A model generated the notes under the pieces. The model was not told where the DNA came from. It saw nothing but the letters and a program-made list of their open reading frames with translations, and searched no databases. From Nephrocerus scutellatus (taxonomy: Eukaryota > Arthropoda > Insecta > Diptera > Pipunculidae), in assembly GCA_947095585.1 (NCBI GenBank), contig OX352761.1, forward strand, positions 111,277,890 through 111,341,889: a stretch of 64,000 nucleotides of DNA, written 5' to 3'. Below, piece after piece: positions 34,028-45,474 of this stretch. The position numbers were made by a program, and so were the translations under genes. How positions within the stretch are numbered: the stretch's first letter is position 1; each line of letters starts with the position of its first letter.

Positions 34028-34466
34028 AAAACATTTGTGCAAAAATTTAATAAAATTGAGTTAATTTTGAAGGAAGAAAGGCGTGTTGTCATCAGAGATA
34101 CACATTTGCGCAAAGTATAAATAAAATCGGGTTAATTTTGAAAAAAAATTGTATGAGAGCTCTTCGACCCTAGCGGCCCGATCACTTTTAATTTTCTTAT
34201 AGATAGTGTTGTCACCAAACATACACATGTGTGCAAAAATTTAATAAAAAATGGGTAATTTTGATAAATTTTTATAAAATTTATATCAGAGCCCCTCGAT
34301 CCTGGGGCCCGATCACTTCCAAATTTTTATTGAAAGTCTTGTTATCGGAGATACACATGTGTGCAAGGTTAGAAAAAATAGGGCGTTAGGAAATGGATTA
34401 AAAATTAATTACAAGATTTGGTCACAAACAAACAGACAAACACACGCGAACGCGAAGTAATATAGA
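34028..34466 (+). repeat. Rep-T copy 3, about four iterated units
   Basis: The word 'cacatgtgtgcaaa' or a close variant recurs near 34033, 34103, 34226 and 34355, each followed by an 'aataaaat.gggttaatttt' block and, in the complete units, a GC-richer 'gg..ccgatcactt' block; the later steps are roughly 122-130 bp. The terminus 'aaattaattacaagattt' and 'acgcgaacgcgaagtaatat' closes the array at 34466. No ORF. Confidence 0.75.
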
Positions 34467-37039
34467 GAATTGAAAAAAAAAATGGTTTCTTTTTTGTGAG
34501 TATAACTTGTAGGTACATGGAAGGATCACGGATATTATATCTTCTTACTATGTTTCCTCTTCCCCAAAACTTTGTCGTTATAGGTAAATTGTGAATTGTT
34601 ATGCTAAGCGTTTTGCACAAACATTTGTTAATTACATTAAAGTCCGGCGGACTATTAAAGTCCCTTAAAAACAAAATGTGCCTAAGTATATTTTCATCTT
34701 CACACATAACATCCCTAATAAATGATACCAGTGCTCGAAAGTGGCATCGTCAGTGAGTATGAGGGATATGCAATTGAATTTCCGCAAATATCACTATTCG
34801 TAGACTATTAGATGTGTCTCTCTACGTTATACACCGTTTCAATGGCTCTTATAGGGGTAAGAACTTTTATCCCTTTTCACCCTGATGCACCCGAACTAAT
34901 GCACCCAATTTAATCGGCTAATGTGTCGTGTCAATCGACATTCGTCTAAATTGTAAACTTCGCGTGAAATACAATGCAATCTACGTGCACAGAAACTAGC
35001 AGAGGGATCGGAATGTTTTCCTTTGTCGGGATAAATGTATTCATAACAAAAGATACCTACATCGATAAACTGCTGCTAGATGTGCTGTGCAAAAATCGAA
35101 ACTAAATCAATTTTAATGTTTACTGCAAACACATTTGACACTATTTGGGTCAGCAAATGTCGTTATACGGCGTTAGGGGTAAATGTCTCTGAACAGCATT
35201 TAGTATAATATTTATCTTCTTTTTTTGGATTTCTAGCGTAGGATGAGGGATGTTCTCGTTGAACAAAAAATCTGGCTGCAACAAACTTTAAAGGCAGATT
35301 ACATTTAAATAAAATAAAAATTACATGAAGTTTTTTGCGATCTACCACAGCAATCGACGATGAAAAAATAAAAAATTAACAAAACCGAATAGTGAACAAT
35401 TTAGAGGAGAACTTCAGAAGAATCCAGTGAAGAGCGTAGTCTTGTAAATAACCATTGTTTTAGAGGGAATATCCCCATTAATTTGATATGAGAAACTTGA
35501 TCGGTTAGTACGGCCGGTCGGCTGTGGTTTCCATCGCTCACATCATTGACAGAGCATATATGTATGTTTGCCGAGCCGACGTACTTGCCTCCAACTATAA
35601 GTGGCATTTCCCCCATTGGATATTGGATACCCTCGAAAAAAATCCCACAGGAGTTGAACGGTTTACATGAAGACAAGAAATTCAAATTCGATTCCCTCTT
35701 GATTTCTTCCTGAGCCCATCGGATATTTTTGATATTGTGACAGGTTGATTGGTATTGGGTGCTTAGTTTTTTCTCGTAGTGGTTCGGTGTGGCTTGATCA
35801 TTCATTGGCGGCCAATGAAAAAAAATTCAAAGAAAACAAAAAACCACATAGCATATACGAACAAGTAGATTCTTCACTTGGATTCGGATTCGTTGTTAAC
35901 ATATGGGAGTGGTTTAGATTTCTCGTTTAGACAGATGAAATTTGTGGCTCCGTCGAAAAAAACATATGGTGCCGTCGAAATTTTAAATTTTTATTGAATC
36001 GAAACTTGTCACCGCAACCTCTACTGCAAACGAAATCTTACACACACAAATAGCCAGAAAAAAGTAAACGAATTTCTAATTAATGAACTTTTTATCAAGT
36101 TTCCTAATATTGTTATTCCATAAAGTATGAGTGTACAACTACTAATGACAATGATTTATTAAACGTTTGCTTTCGAATTCTCAGCCACATTCCTACGAGT
36201 GAGTATTTCTTATTTCTTGTGCAGTAATCTTCTGACCGAATATTTTTAGCCAACTCTTGTGCACACAGCGTGAAGAAGTCTGCCTTTTCGCACCTTGTAT
36301 TGCGTATATGTATATGTATGGTTTGTTGCCTAAAAATAAATGCACCTCTACCAACGATTTTGCAAATCTCCCCAATAACTTACCAACACCTTGGGTGGAA
36401 GGACATAATGCACCGCAGACGTTTGTTGACGATACTGGAGCAGCTGCAAATGCCTTACGCTGATGTCTTATGAGTGTAAATGTCCAGGCGTCAAAGGTAT
36501 TAATTAAGATGTTAATTTGCATTGGGTGGCGCGGTACAGAGCGTAATATTCCGTTATGATACATGTGCGAATATTTTTCAGAACTCTTCATATTTCTTAT
36601 GGATGAGAACATGTGTTTCGTATCGATCTTTGAATGCTCGTGGCAAGGGTGAGTCATCATTAGTAGGTGTTGGAAAGCATTTTATTTCACTTATTGTATA
36701 TATTGCCGTTTTTTTTTTTGAAAAGTAAGGTGAGTTATTTTTTGTTGGTTTATTGAATTAATTAAATATTTAAACTACAAGCTTACTTTGGATATATATG
36801 TATATATATAGACAAAAAAGAACAAGTCTTATCATACGTAAACCGATTATGGAACAATTCCCAAGAAGCCGTCAGAGTTCACACCACTACAGATATCAAA
36901 CGACTGTTGTTAATTTGTGTTAAAAAGCCACTAGAGTATTAAAGTCCCCTCTCGGAAAACTAAGAAGACCTTGTATAAGACTTAAATTATCCAAGTTCTT
37001 CTCTATAGCGCTAAAGTACGGAATATAAAGAAAGCGATA
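34467..37039. other. Unassigned stretch
   Basis: About 2.6 kb. Minus-strand frames at 35805-35401 (134 codons) and 36660-36193 (155 codons) are the longest; neither has a domain, signal peptide or repeat that I recognise, and no convincing splice pattern joins them. A short TATATG microsatellite-like run is at about 36792-36812. Confidence 0.4.
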
Positions 37040-40000
37040 GAGATACCTTCATCGCTGTGGCCATCAGATTAGCGGTCCATGGGTAAGAATTGGCCATACA
37101 GCAACTGTGTACAGCCAGAGAGCCATGCTTGGTTGAAGACCCCATTTTCTGTCAATTGGTTTACTGCTGGCATTGAGGGCCACTAACGCTTAGGTTAGGT
37201 TGGGTTAGATTAAGGTGGCTATCAGTGAAACCGACACACTCATTTTGATAACACACGAATTAGGAAAAAATCCTTCCACCTACTCGAAGAACCAATTAAA
37301 GCTTCGTATGAAGCGTCAATGTTAATTAGATCATTAGTGTCGTTGTAGAAGAAAGCTCCCACATGGAGCTTACGATTTTTGGATAGGGCTTGACAAGTAC
37401 AGAGAAGATGGACGATGGTCTCCTCTTCCTCCTCATCCATGCAGCTTCTGCAGAAGTAATTCGAGAAGACTTCAAGTCTTGCTGCATGCCTGCCTATGAG
37501 CCATTGTCCAGTGATGACAACTACAATAGCACCGATGTGCGATCCTTTTTGAAAGATCAAACACTTGGACCGTTTCGGATCCAGCTTTAACCAGAATTTG
37601 CATGTAGCGATTGGTATGCCTTTGGAATCATATTTAGGTAAGAAGGGCAGTATAGTTCCTTGCTTGGCAAGTTCATCAGCCATACAGTAACCCGTTATGT
37701 CTCTGTGCCCCGGCACCCAACACAGGTGGATATTGAACTGCTCCGCCATCTTCCTGAGAGATGATCGGCAGTGAATGGCTTCAAAAGATTTTGTGGAGAC
37801 TTATTCCAGGGATTTCAGTGTAGCTTGACTATTCGAGAATATATCCTTATTGTTTTTCTTCAGCCAAAACAGGGCTTCACTGATCGCCGTAATTTCAGCC
37901 TGGAAAACACTACAGTGATTTGGAAGACGGAAAGAAAGGCTAAGATTTTGCTTTTTTGAGAAAACACCTCCGCCAACTCCGTCATCAGTTTTTGACACGA
38001 CTATATAAAAATTAATGTGTTCATCGTCCATGTATGCGTTTTCGTCCCAGAGGGAACTGGGGGGAAGGTGACCTGAAAGTTTTTGTTGAAATGTCACTGT
38101 GGAATGTTGTAGTCTATGTTGCCGGGAATTCTGACTAAATTCAAGATAGAGGAGGCCACTCACGCTCTCTTAGCCCTGTTCTCTATGTTAGCCTTCCGGC
38201 TAAGCCTCCTAACTAAGATTAATCCGAGATATTTGGCGTTGGAGGTGAGACCTTGCCTATTGAGTTCTGAAAGGACAAAAGCCGGTATTTTAGATTTAGT
38301 GGTGAAGAGTACCATTTCAGTCTTCCCTGGGTTAATTCTAAGGCTACAGCTTGGTGCCCAGGAGCTGACTTTACCCAGAGCCCTTTCCATAACTACACTG
38401 ATCACGGAAATGTGCTGGCCTGCAGGTGTCCCTCTCGCATCCTATATCCTGACAACTGTTTGGTCTGCAAAGCTAAAATTTGGACAAAATACAGAGTTAA
38501 TATGTTTTTTCACCAAACACAAGATAGTGGCTTAATGTTGTCCCTTTTCATAGAAGAGATTATAATCTGTCGTTAGTCGACCATTGATGTCAGTGCCCTT
38601 AACACAAGGCCGAGGAGGACGATGTTTATATGCTCCTGGAATCTGCTGGTCGATTATCCGAGGCACATTTCGAGTGCGTCAGGTTAACTGCAGTAGCTTA
38701 GACATCGTCAATATTGGGATGAGCCTCTAGTAGCCTGGAGGGCGCATCCTCTTCTTGGTCCTCTTCCTCAGGCTTCAGCCGGAAAACCTGAAGTTTGGCC
38801 TGCCTGATGGCATACCTAAGTTTAAACCCAGCGTTCTCAATAGGTCCCAGACACTTCTCATTGATCAGGAGTATCAGGGACATATTGTTGAGCTGATTGT
38901 TCTACCCGAATGATGTTCCAATTGTCTATCGGGATTTCAGGATTTTGGAGCCGTACACATTAGAGGACATTGGCGTTGTCCACCTCAATCTTAGGCAACC
39001 AAATGCGCGCTCTGGGCTTCCTGGTGATTTCCTTGGCCGGGATTAGCTTGCTATTCAAGCCTTTCTATGCGTCACTAATCTTACCAACTCAGTTGCCAAT
39101 AAAGTCCAAAGACGGTTGGTCCTCACACTTCACGAAACTAAGGCCCCTAAGGACAATAGAGTAGTCAAAAGAGACTGGTGTACCCTTTACAGCGGCAAGA
39201 AGGTGCTCAATCACCAATTCGGATAGGCGGTCCTCAATGTCACTCCATTTGTCCAAAATTAGTTTGCCACTGTTCGAAATCTCGTCGATCAGCGTCACGT
39301 TCATGTGACTTGACCTTCTTTGGTGCTGCCACCTTGGTAGTAACACTGGTAGGTGCCTCGTTGATTCCACCCTTCTTGGGTAACTTAGCCTTTTTCGCAA
39401 CATTGCTGACCTCATCATGAAACCTGTTGCGTTTCTGGCTGGAAGAACTAGCAGTAGTAGTAGCCTCCTTGTTACTGCTTTGTCGCTTGTTAAACTGCTC
39501 TATCACTTTGCGATATCTTCTTTTTCATCAACAGTACCGGCAGCCTTATTCTTAGCAATCTAGCTTAGGATGAAAAACACCAGCGGTTTTCCTACGTTTG
39601 CTCTTAAGGCTGGCTCCGGCGAACTTAGGCAAAGTAGAGCCGAGCATTGGTGTACTATAGCTAGCACTCGCAATGCTCGGCTGTTTAGCCTATGACTGGC
39701 GCTCACATTGTGATCTGCTGACATCACCGTTTCTTGCCTAGACGTCAACAGATCGTTTCCGGACGAGCTTCCAAACGTTCGCTTCGTCCTCTACTTCTAC
39801 TGAAAAAATATGTTTGTATGTCCTCCATATGATTCCAACGAGTAGGTCGGAATGACGTCCATCCTCCTAGAGCCGACATGCCAGGATAAGGCGCCTGAAG
39901 TAAAACCGACCTTTGCTGGGCATCTGAAGGGACCTTTAGCGATCAGTTATCTTTAGACACTTACTGACCATGCAGCACTCTGCACGGGTACCTCAACACC

Positions 40001-40115
40001 TTGGCTTACAAGTGATATGTGATTTACTGAGGATAGGGTTGCCCCGTAATTTCACACCCTCCTTCTTTAACCGGGCTTGGGAACGGCAGGCAGTAAGACT
40101 TTCCGCCGGCAGATA
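37040..40115 (-). mobile_element. LINE-C copy 2: ORF1 (DUF4780-like) and endonuclease/RT pieces, split by LINE-D
   Basis: Minus-strand order: a GC-richer 5' region (about 40115-39800); ORF1 at about 39790-38698, with a basic Ser/Lys-rich N-terminal part ('SSSSQKRNRFHDEVSNVAKK', 39506-39240), then 'TLIDEISNSGKLILDKWSDI' and 'RLSELVIEHLL' (39300-39180) and the end 'FKLRYAIRQAKLQVFRLKPE', a layout like the DUF4780 domain of insect retroelement ORF1 proteins; an endonuclease start ('KLLQLNLTHSKCASDN', 38700-38650); a deletion near 38410; and an RT C-terminal block 38405-38160 ('SSWAPSCSLRINPGKTEMVL', 'NAKYLGLILVRRL'). The following segment continues at 37190-37040. LINE-D (37191-38153) lies between these two parts. 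Several frameshifts make it inactive. Confidence 0.8.
37191..38153 (-). mobile_element. LINE-D copy 2, 5'-truncated, with target duplication and CCTAA tail
   Basis: The 963-bp insertion is bounded by GGCCACTAACGCT (37178-37190) and GGCCACTCACGCT (38154-38166), a 13-bp target-site duplication with one mismatch. Minus-strand reading has RNase H ('KTDDGVGGGVFSKKQNLSLS', 'HCSVFQAEITAISEALFWLK', then 'IHLCWVPGHRDITGYCMADE') and a Cys/His tail ('NYFCRSCMDEEEEETIVHLL', 'CTCQALS', 37450-37380). The D, E and last D of RNase H are present; 'SNSQATLK' in place of the usual 'SDSQA' has lost the third acidic residue. It ends in AACCCAACCTAACCTA (element sense). Confidence 0.88.
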
Positions 40116-40116
40116 G

Positions 40117-40300
40117 GAAACTTATCGCCAGACGGAATAAAACCGGGTTAATTTTAAGAAAATTTATGTGGGAGTCCATCGGATCTGAGGCCCGATAGAA
40201 GGTGCTGTCACACATATGTTCAAAGTTTGAATACAATCAGGCTTTAGAAAGATGGTTTAAAATTCATCACAAGAAGTTAAAATAGAGATTAATATTTTTA
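40117..40300 (+). repeat. Rep-T copy 4, short
   Basis: Blocks 'aataaaaccgggttaatttt', 'ctgaggcccgat', 'ggtgctgtcac', 'acatatgttcaaagtttgaa' and the terminus 'aaaattcatcacaagaagtt' and 'aaaatagagatt' follow the Rep-T order. It sits directly at the 5' end of LINE-C copy 2. Confidence 0.65.
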
Positions 40301-42059
40301 TTCAAAAAATGTATCGTCCTTATGCCGCGTTGTAACGGAAGAACAATTTATAAAACATGTTGCTTCTACATTGCTTATGTAGGATGAGCTTTTACCACAT
40401 CCGGTTAATCATTCACATAAACAAACCATTTTAAGTGATGTGACCGGGTATTCTGTGACTTTTTCACAATTTGGCTTCCCAACATTATCTGTTGTCTAGA
40501 GACCTCAGACCACATTACCAGAAGTTAGTGATATTTAAATAAACGGGGTAGCCACACAAAGGAATGTAATTTTTCCCATGTGCGGCTATATTATAACTGA
40601 ATTGAATTAGTGACACAAATCATGTCATAAATAATTTCTTTTGACAAGAAATATTTGATACGTACTTACCCTATTAGATCCATAGTTACCCTATTTGAAA
40701 AGTCGTCTCAAATGCACAGAGCATCAAAAGATGCACCTGTCCCAATTACTTGGAAAAATTGCAGGTTCTTAGTTACTAAGTGCATTCGATCGTGCGGGTA
40801 CGCTGCGTGAAACTCCACACGCCTCCATAAAGAAAAATGTAAGTTTACATTTACACCGGACGGACGATCGAACGGTCGGACGGGGCACATCTCAACCGAC
40901 ACAGTCCCTCGACCATTCACAGTTCCGATAATAATCCTTTTGATCATTATTACACTCTATGGCTGCAGTCGGTCGGTCTGCCTGTGCATCTGCACGCGTT
41001 CTTTCGCCTGATCCGTACGTATTCTCTCCGAAACAAGAGTTATTTTGGATGCACGCAAAGCACAACTCATTCTCTCTGTAGTCTATGGGCAACAGGAGAT
41101 CATAAACATTAGGTGAATCGCTTGATCACAGGCAAGCGTACGTGTCTTGCGAGCTTACCGAGTGCAGTGCACGTCAACGGATGTTTTGACTTTTATCAAA
41201 ATGCAATTTCAAAATATTTTCCAAAACAAATTGATGTCGGCCGTTTGAACGTCGACTTAAACGGCAACATTGCAAACGCAAACAAACAAGATTAGTTTAA
41301 ATTTAGATACCATCCGCATGGCGAAGGCTGAGGAAGAGTACTCTTCGCAATAGATATTCGATGCAGCAGCAACACCAAAGTGAACCAGGTAATTATATGC
41401 GTATTCGCTTGACACCGTCGCCGCCACTGTCGCAGTCGAAGACATTTCTACAAAGAAGCCCCGGATGATGATAAATCTCATTTGGATGACAAATCGAAAT
41501 ATATGTTGAAATTTTTCGCGCGAAATTTGTCATCTTGGGATGTGTCAAAACGCGTTATAAACGATACGTGCGTTTGTCGAACAAAATGCAAATTAGTTTC
41601 TGAGTTTAAGACGCGAGGGTGAACACCGTTGTGTGGCAATTATTAATGAACGCAATGGGGATGATTTTGGTTTAATTGCTATACGAGGATTACTTGAACG
41701 TTTGTGCGCATATTTGCTGCACTCAAGGAAATTGCGGACTCTTGTTTGGTTGCTTATTGCAATCCATTCTATTGGGAACTTAACTCAGACTGATTTTTGC
41801 TACATTATTTGTGAGCATTTTTTCGTTCTTTTAGCGATAACCAGCAGTAGCGTCCATACTCTACGTCATTTATTTAAAAGGAATAAGAACATTTCACAGA
41901 ATTAGTCTCAAACAGCTACCAAATAACAATCAATTATGTATTACAGCCCACCCACATAAGAATGTTAGGAATTTAGATGATGAAAGTACTTTATTTCAGT
42001 TTATTTCATCTAAAAGGTACTTAGTAAAGGCTCACAATAATAAGGCTCACAGAGGAGCT
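40301..42059. other. Unassigned stretch, CpG-richer in the middle
   Basis: The segment 40780-41330 is richer in CG dinucleotides and GC than neighbouring DNA (e.g. CGGACGGACGATCGAACGG near 40858). It could be a promoter or first exon of a host gene, but I see no supported coding start or splice pair. A plus-strand frame at 41633-41905 (90 codons) lacks a recognised domain. Confidence 0.35.
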
Positions 42060-43325
42060 TGAATAAGGAGGCCTCGAAATACACCAAGCCATCCATGAAA
42101 TAATAGTGCAAGTATAGAAGAAAGAAGCGATGCCAGAATACTGGCGAAGAGGCATCCTGTGCCTCTTACATAAGAAAGGAGTTATCACAACATGCAGCAA
42201 TTATCGTGGTATAACGTGTGGCTTATCACAGGCAAATCAACAATTGATCAGATTTACATCCTTAAGCAGGTGATGGAAAAATGTCTAGAGTTTCAAAACT
42301 CATTACACCATTTTTTTATAGACTTTAAAGCCGCCTATGATAGCATAGCCAGAGTAGAACTATATAAATCCATGAGAGAATTCGGCATTAAAAAATAAAC
42401 TGACACGACTATGTAGGTTGACCATGACCAATGTTATAAGACAAGTAAATATAACCGGATCCCTATCAAGCCCATTCAGCATCTATAACGGGATCCGACA
42501 AGGGGATGGATTGGCCTGCGTCCTCTTCAAACTGGCGTTGGAGAAAGTGATCCGAGACTCTGTTCGGCGAGAGGAACAATCCTCTATAAGTGCATTCAGA
42601 TACTGGCTTACGCAGACGATATTGACATCGTTGGTAGAAACCCAAGAGCTGCAAGTTTTCATCCAGATCGAGTAGGCGGCACGAAATCTGGGGCTGCACA
42701 TAAATGAGAGCAAAACAAAGTACATCGTGACCACGTCTGCGACTAGAAGATCTAACATTGGTCCCTCAATTAAAATAGTGGACCGTGACTTTGAAGTGGT
42801 GCAATCCTTTAACTATCTCGGATCAACTGTAGCAGCCGATAATAGCATGAAACCAGAAATAAATCAAATCTCAAAGCCAACAAAGCCTACTATAGTCTGT
42901 CAAGACCCCTCAAATCCAGGAAACCATAACATCCAAGCTGCTAGTCATACCAGTACTTACATATGGATCCGAGACTTGGGTGCTTAGCAAAAAGCATTCG
43001 GACCTCTCAGCCACGTTCAAGAGAAAAGTCTTACAGAGAATTTCTGGCCCCGTATTTGAGGAAGGACGATTCCGGAGACTCTATAATGATAATATGCTCG
43101 GTAGGCTCCATTGGGCAAGACACCCAGCTCGGATGAGCGAAGGTAGGATTTATGGAACACGACATCGAGGCTGGCCAAGCCTACGCTAGAAAGATGGCGT
43201 AGACCAGGACGCCCAGAGTTTAGGGATGCCCAACTGGATGACATCGGCTCGAAGCCGGAAAAGGTGGAGAGACTTTTTGCGGGAGGCCAGGACCGGACTC
43301 CGAATGTAGAACCAAATATGATGAT
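42060..43325 (+). mobile_element. LINE-A copy 6, RT to 3' tail
   Basis: Plus-strand reading: RT N-terminal block 42120-42250, 'GKSTIDQIYILKQVMEKCLE' (42230-42290), motif A 'FFIDFKAAYDSIARVELY' (42310-42365), 'GIRQGDGLACVLF' (42488-42526), 'LAYADDIDIVG' in a shifted frame (42600-42640), then 'NIGPSIKIVDRDFEVV' and 'FNYLGSTVAADNS' (42760-42850). The C-terminal domain ends at about 43270, with a tail of ATGATTATG repeats at 43318-43340. It preserves the G-run after RQG that copies 3 and 4 have lost, so it is a useful reference. Multiple other frameshifts disable it. Confidence 0.9.
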
Positions 43326-43805
43326 TATGATGATTATGCGTATAAAATTTAAAGGAATTCGGGTAATTTTTATTATAAAATTTGTATGGGTGCCCCCGAC
43401 TCAGGGTCCCGATCACTTCCTAAATTTTCACAAAAAGTGTTGTGCAACGGAGATACATATGCGTGTAAAATTTAAAGATACTCGGGTATTTTTTTACAAA
43501 ATTGGAATGGGGGCCCCCCGACCCCAGGTCCCGATCACTACCAAATTTGTACAAAAAGTGTTGTCCATCGGAGTTACGGAGTTACGCGTATAAAATTTTA
43601 AGAAAATCGGGTACTTTTTTTTATAAAATTTGTATGGGTACCTGGCCCCGAGGCCCGAGTGGCCCCAAATTAATAGGAAGTGTTGTCATGGGAAATACAG
43701 ATGTGAGCAAAGTTTGAATAAAATCGGAAGTGGGTTAAAAATTTATTACAAGATTCTACCCACCAGCCAGCCACGGGCACGCGAAGTTAATATAGAGAAT
43801 TTAAA
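43326..43805 (+). repeat. Rep-T copy 5, best-preserved tandem copy
   Basis: Three to four tandem units follow each other: 'ccgatcacttcctaaatttt' at 43408, 'ccgatcactaccaaatttgt' at 43530, and a diverged third GC-rich block at 43636-43670. The first step is 122 bp. Each unit alternates a GC-rich patch, an AT-rich patch and a 'ggagatacatatgcgt' word. The terminus is 'gaagtgggttaaaaattt', 'attacaagattctaccc', 'ccagccacgggcacgcgaag', 'ttaatatagagaatttaaaa'. It begins right where the LINE-A tail ends. Confidence 0.8.
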
Positions 43806-45474
43806 AATCTGGGACATGCACCAACGAAACATTGCCCAAGGTCTCCAATCACCCGCACCAGCTCAATCTATTGGATTGGTTATATTTGTTGTGAGATCTC
43901 TCTGAAAGTCATTGAAATAGAGGCATCACAGTCGATTAGTAATCCACCAATAGACATAAGAATAGGAGCGATCCAAGGATGCTAAATTGATTTAAGCGTA
44001 GGTCCATACTAAATATTTGATTTTTCTTTTAATTTTCAAGAATGAATTCATGAAACCCAACAAATCGGTCGTCTTTTAGAAGGTAGCTTTTGTCAATGGC
44101 CGACTTTTCAAATGCGCGACTTATTGATCGTGCGCCTTTTTTATGGTCGCCCTTTTAAAGTCGCCTTTTTAATAGAATACCATAATGTACTGCAGTTAAG
44201 ATTTTCTTAAATAGTTTCCAGCTTATAAATTAAAGTCTCATTAAGATTTAAGCAACTGCGGTTGCCCAACTGCTCAATAGTACAGCTACGTAATAAATCA
44301 TTACTCACGTAAATAGATGAAACTCCGAGTTAACATTCAGTTTGCTGCCGCGATGGTCTCCTTAAAAGGAAAAAGTTACGCACTTTTCTCCAAGGACAAC
44401 AATTGTTGATACCAATAAACTTAATGGCCTGAAGATAAAAGTCGCCAGAGCTGACATGTTAAAATTTATATTATATTTATTGTATTTCACTATATAATGT
44501 GTACATATAGCAATTTCACCCTAGTGGGATATGGTCCTCTATCTGTAATAGATAGAGGGAATTTGATACAGCCCAGCAATGGATAAATTTCTGAGAAATG
44601 ATAAGCAAATGCAGGCGAACTAGCAGGGGTGCACCAAGATATAAAAATGGAAGTTTTCCTACTTTTACATTTAAGCAATTATGTCAGATAAAGATTTGCA
44701 CTTTGTTCGGTCATGGCCAAGTTGGTTGTTCGGTTTGTGTTAAAATTCGCCAGCACATTCGCTAGCTAACTACCGCTTTGGTCACTAATCAAAGGATCTT
44801 CCGCATTTGGAAATTATATCACTCAAAAAAGGAAATGCAAAACTTCCCTCACGGAAATTCAAAACTCATAAATTTTCCATCAATTTAATTTTCCAATCCA
44901 TTGTAGTGTGAGTGTGCGTACGTGCCACAGGAAGATATTCCGATGTACGGGACATTGTGACTGTGACTGTGACTGTTACTACTCTGAGTCGGGTCTTTCG
45001 TATCATCATCCGTGACCAATTATTGAATTACAACTTAAATCGAATTTCAATTTCTCTGCACCAGCCAATAGGTGGTTTATATGATAACGCATTACAGTTG
45101 TTGTTACTGTTGGATGGGTCGCCTGTCGCCTATCGCCTGTGACGATATTATCGATGTAGAACAATATAATAACGAATGAAACTCCCACACGACGCCACGC
45201 ATCCCTTCTCTTTAGTATTCGTACTACCAGTGGAATAAAATTTCAATAAATTCATTGCGATGTTCGAGTGAACCTGTCTGTAACTAATGCAATAAAAGCA
45301 GCGAGAGGGTTTCGAGCTTTCAACGTATAATTTGGCAATAAAAATCGTGCTATGGTACTATGGTACTAACAAGAATACGATGAAAATTAATGTGTCACTT
45401 GATTGATTTAATTGGTGGAGGGCAACGTGGGGCAACTAGCATTAATAACACTAATCAAGATGTTTAGATGATTT
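43806..45474. other. Unassigned stretch
   Basis: A degenerate run of 'gtcgcctttt'-like words lies at 44070-44175, and a short CTGTGA repeat at 44957-44980. No gene recognised; a 76-codon plus-strand frame at 44912-45142 is not convincing. Confidence 0.4.

Noticed and set aside
35401..35805. 134-codon minus-strand ORF
   Set aside because: No domain or signal peptide recognised; not supported.
36193..36660. 155-codon minus-strand ORF
   Set aside because: Longest frame outside elements and the kinase, but no domain, no supported splice context and low-complexity surroundings; not reported as a gene.
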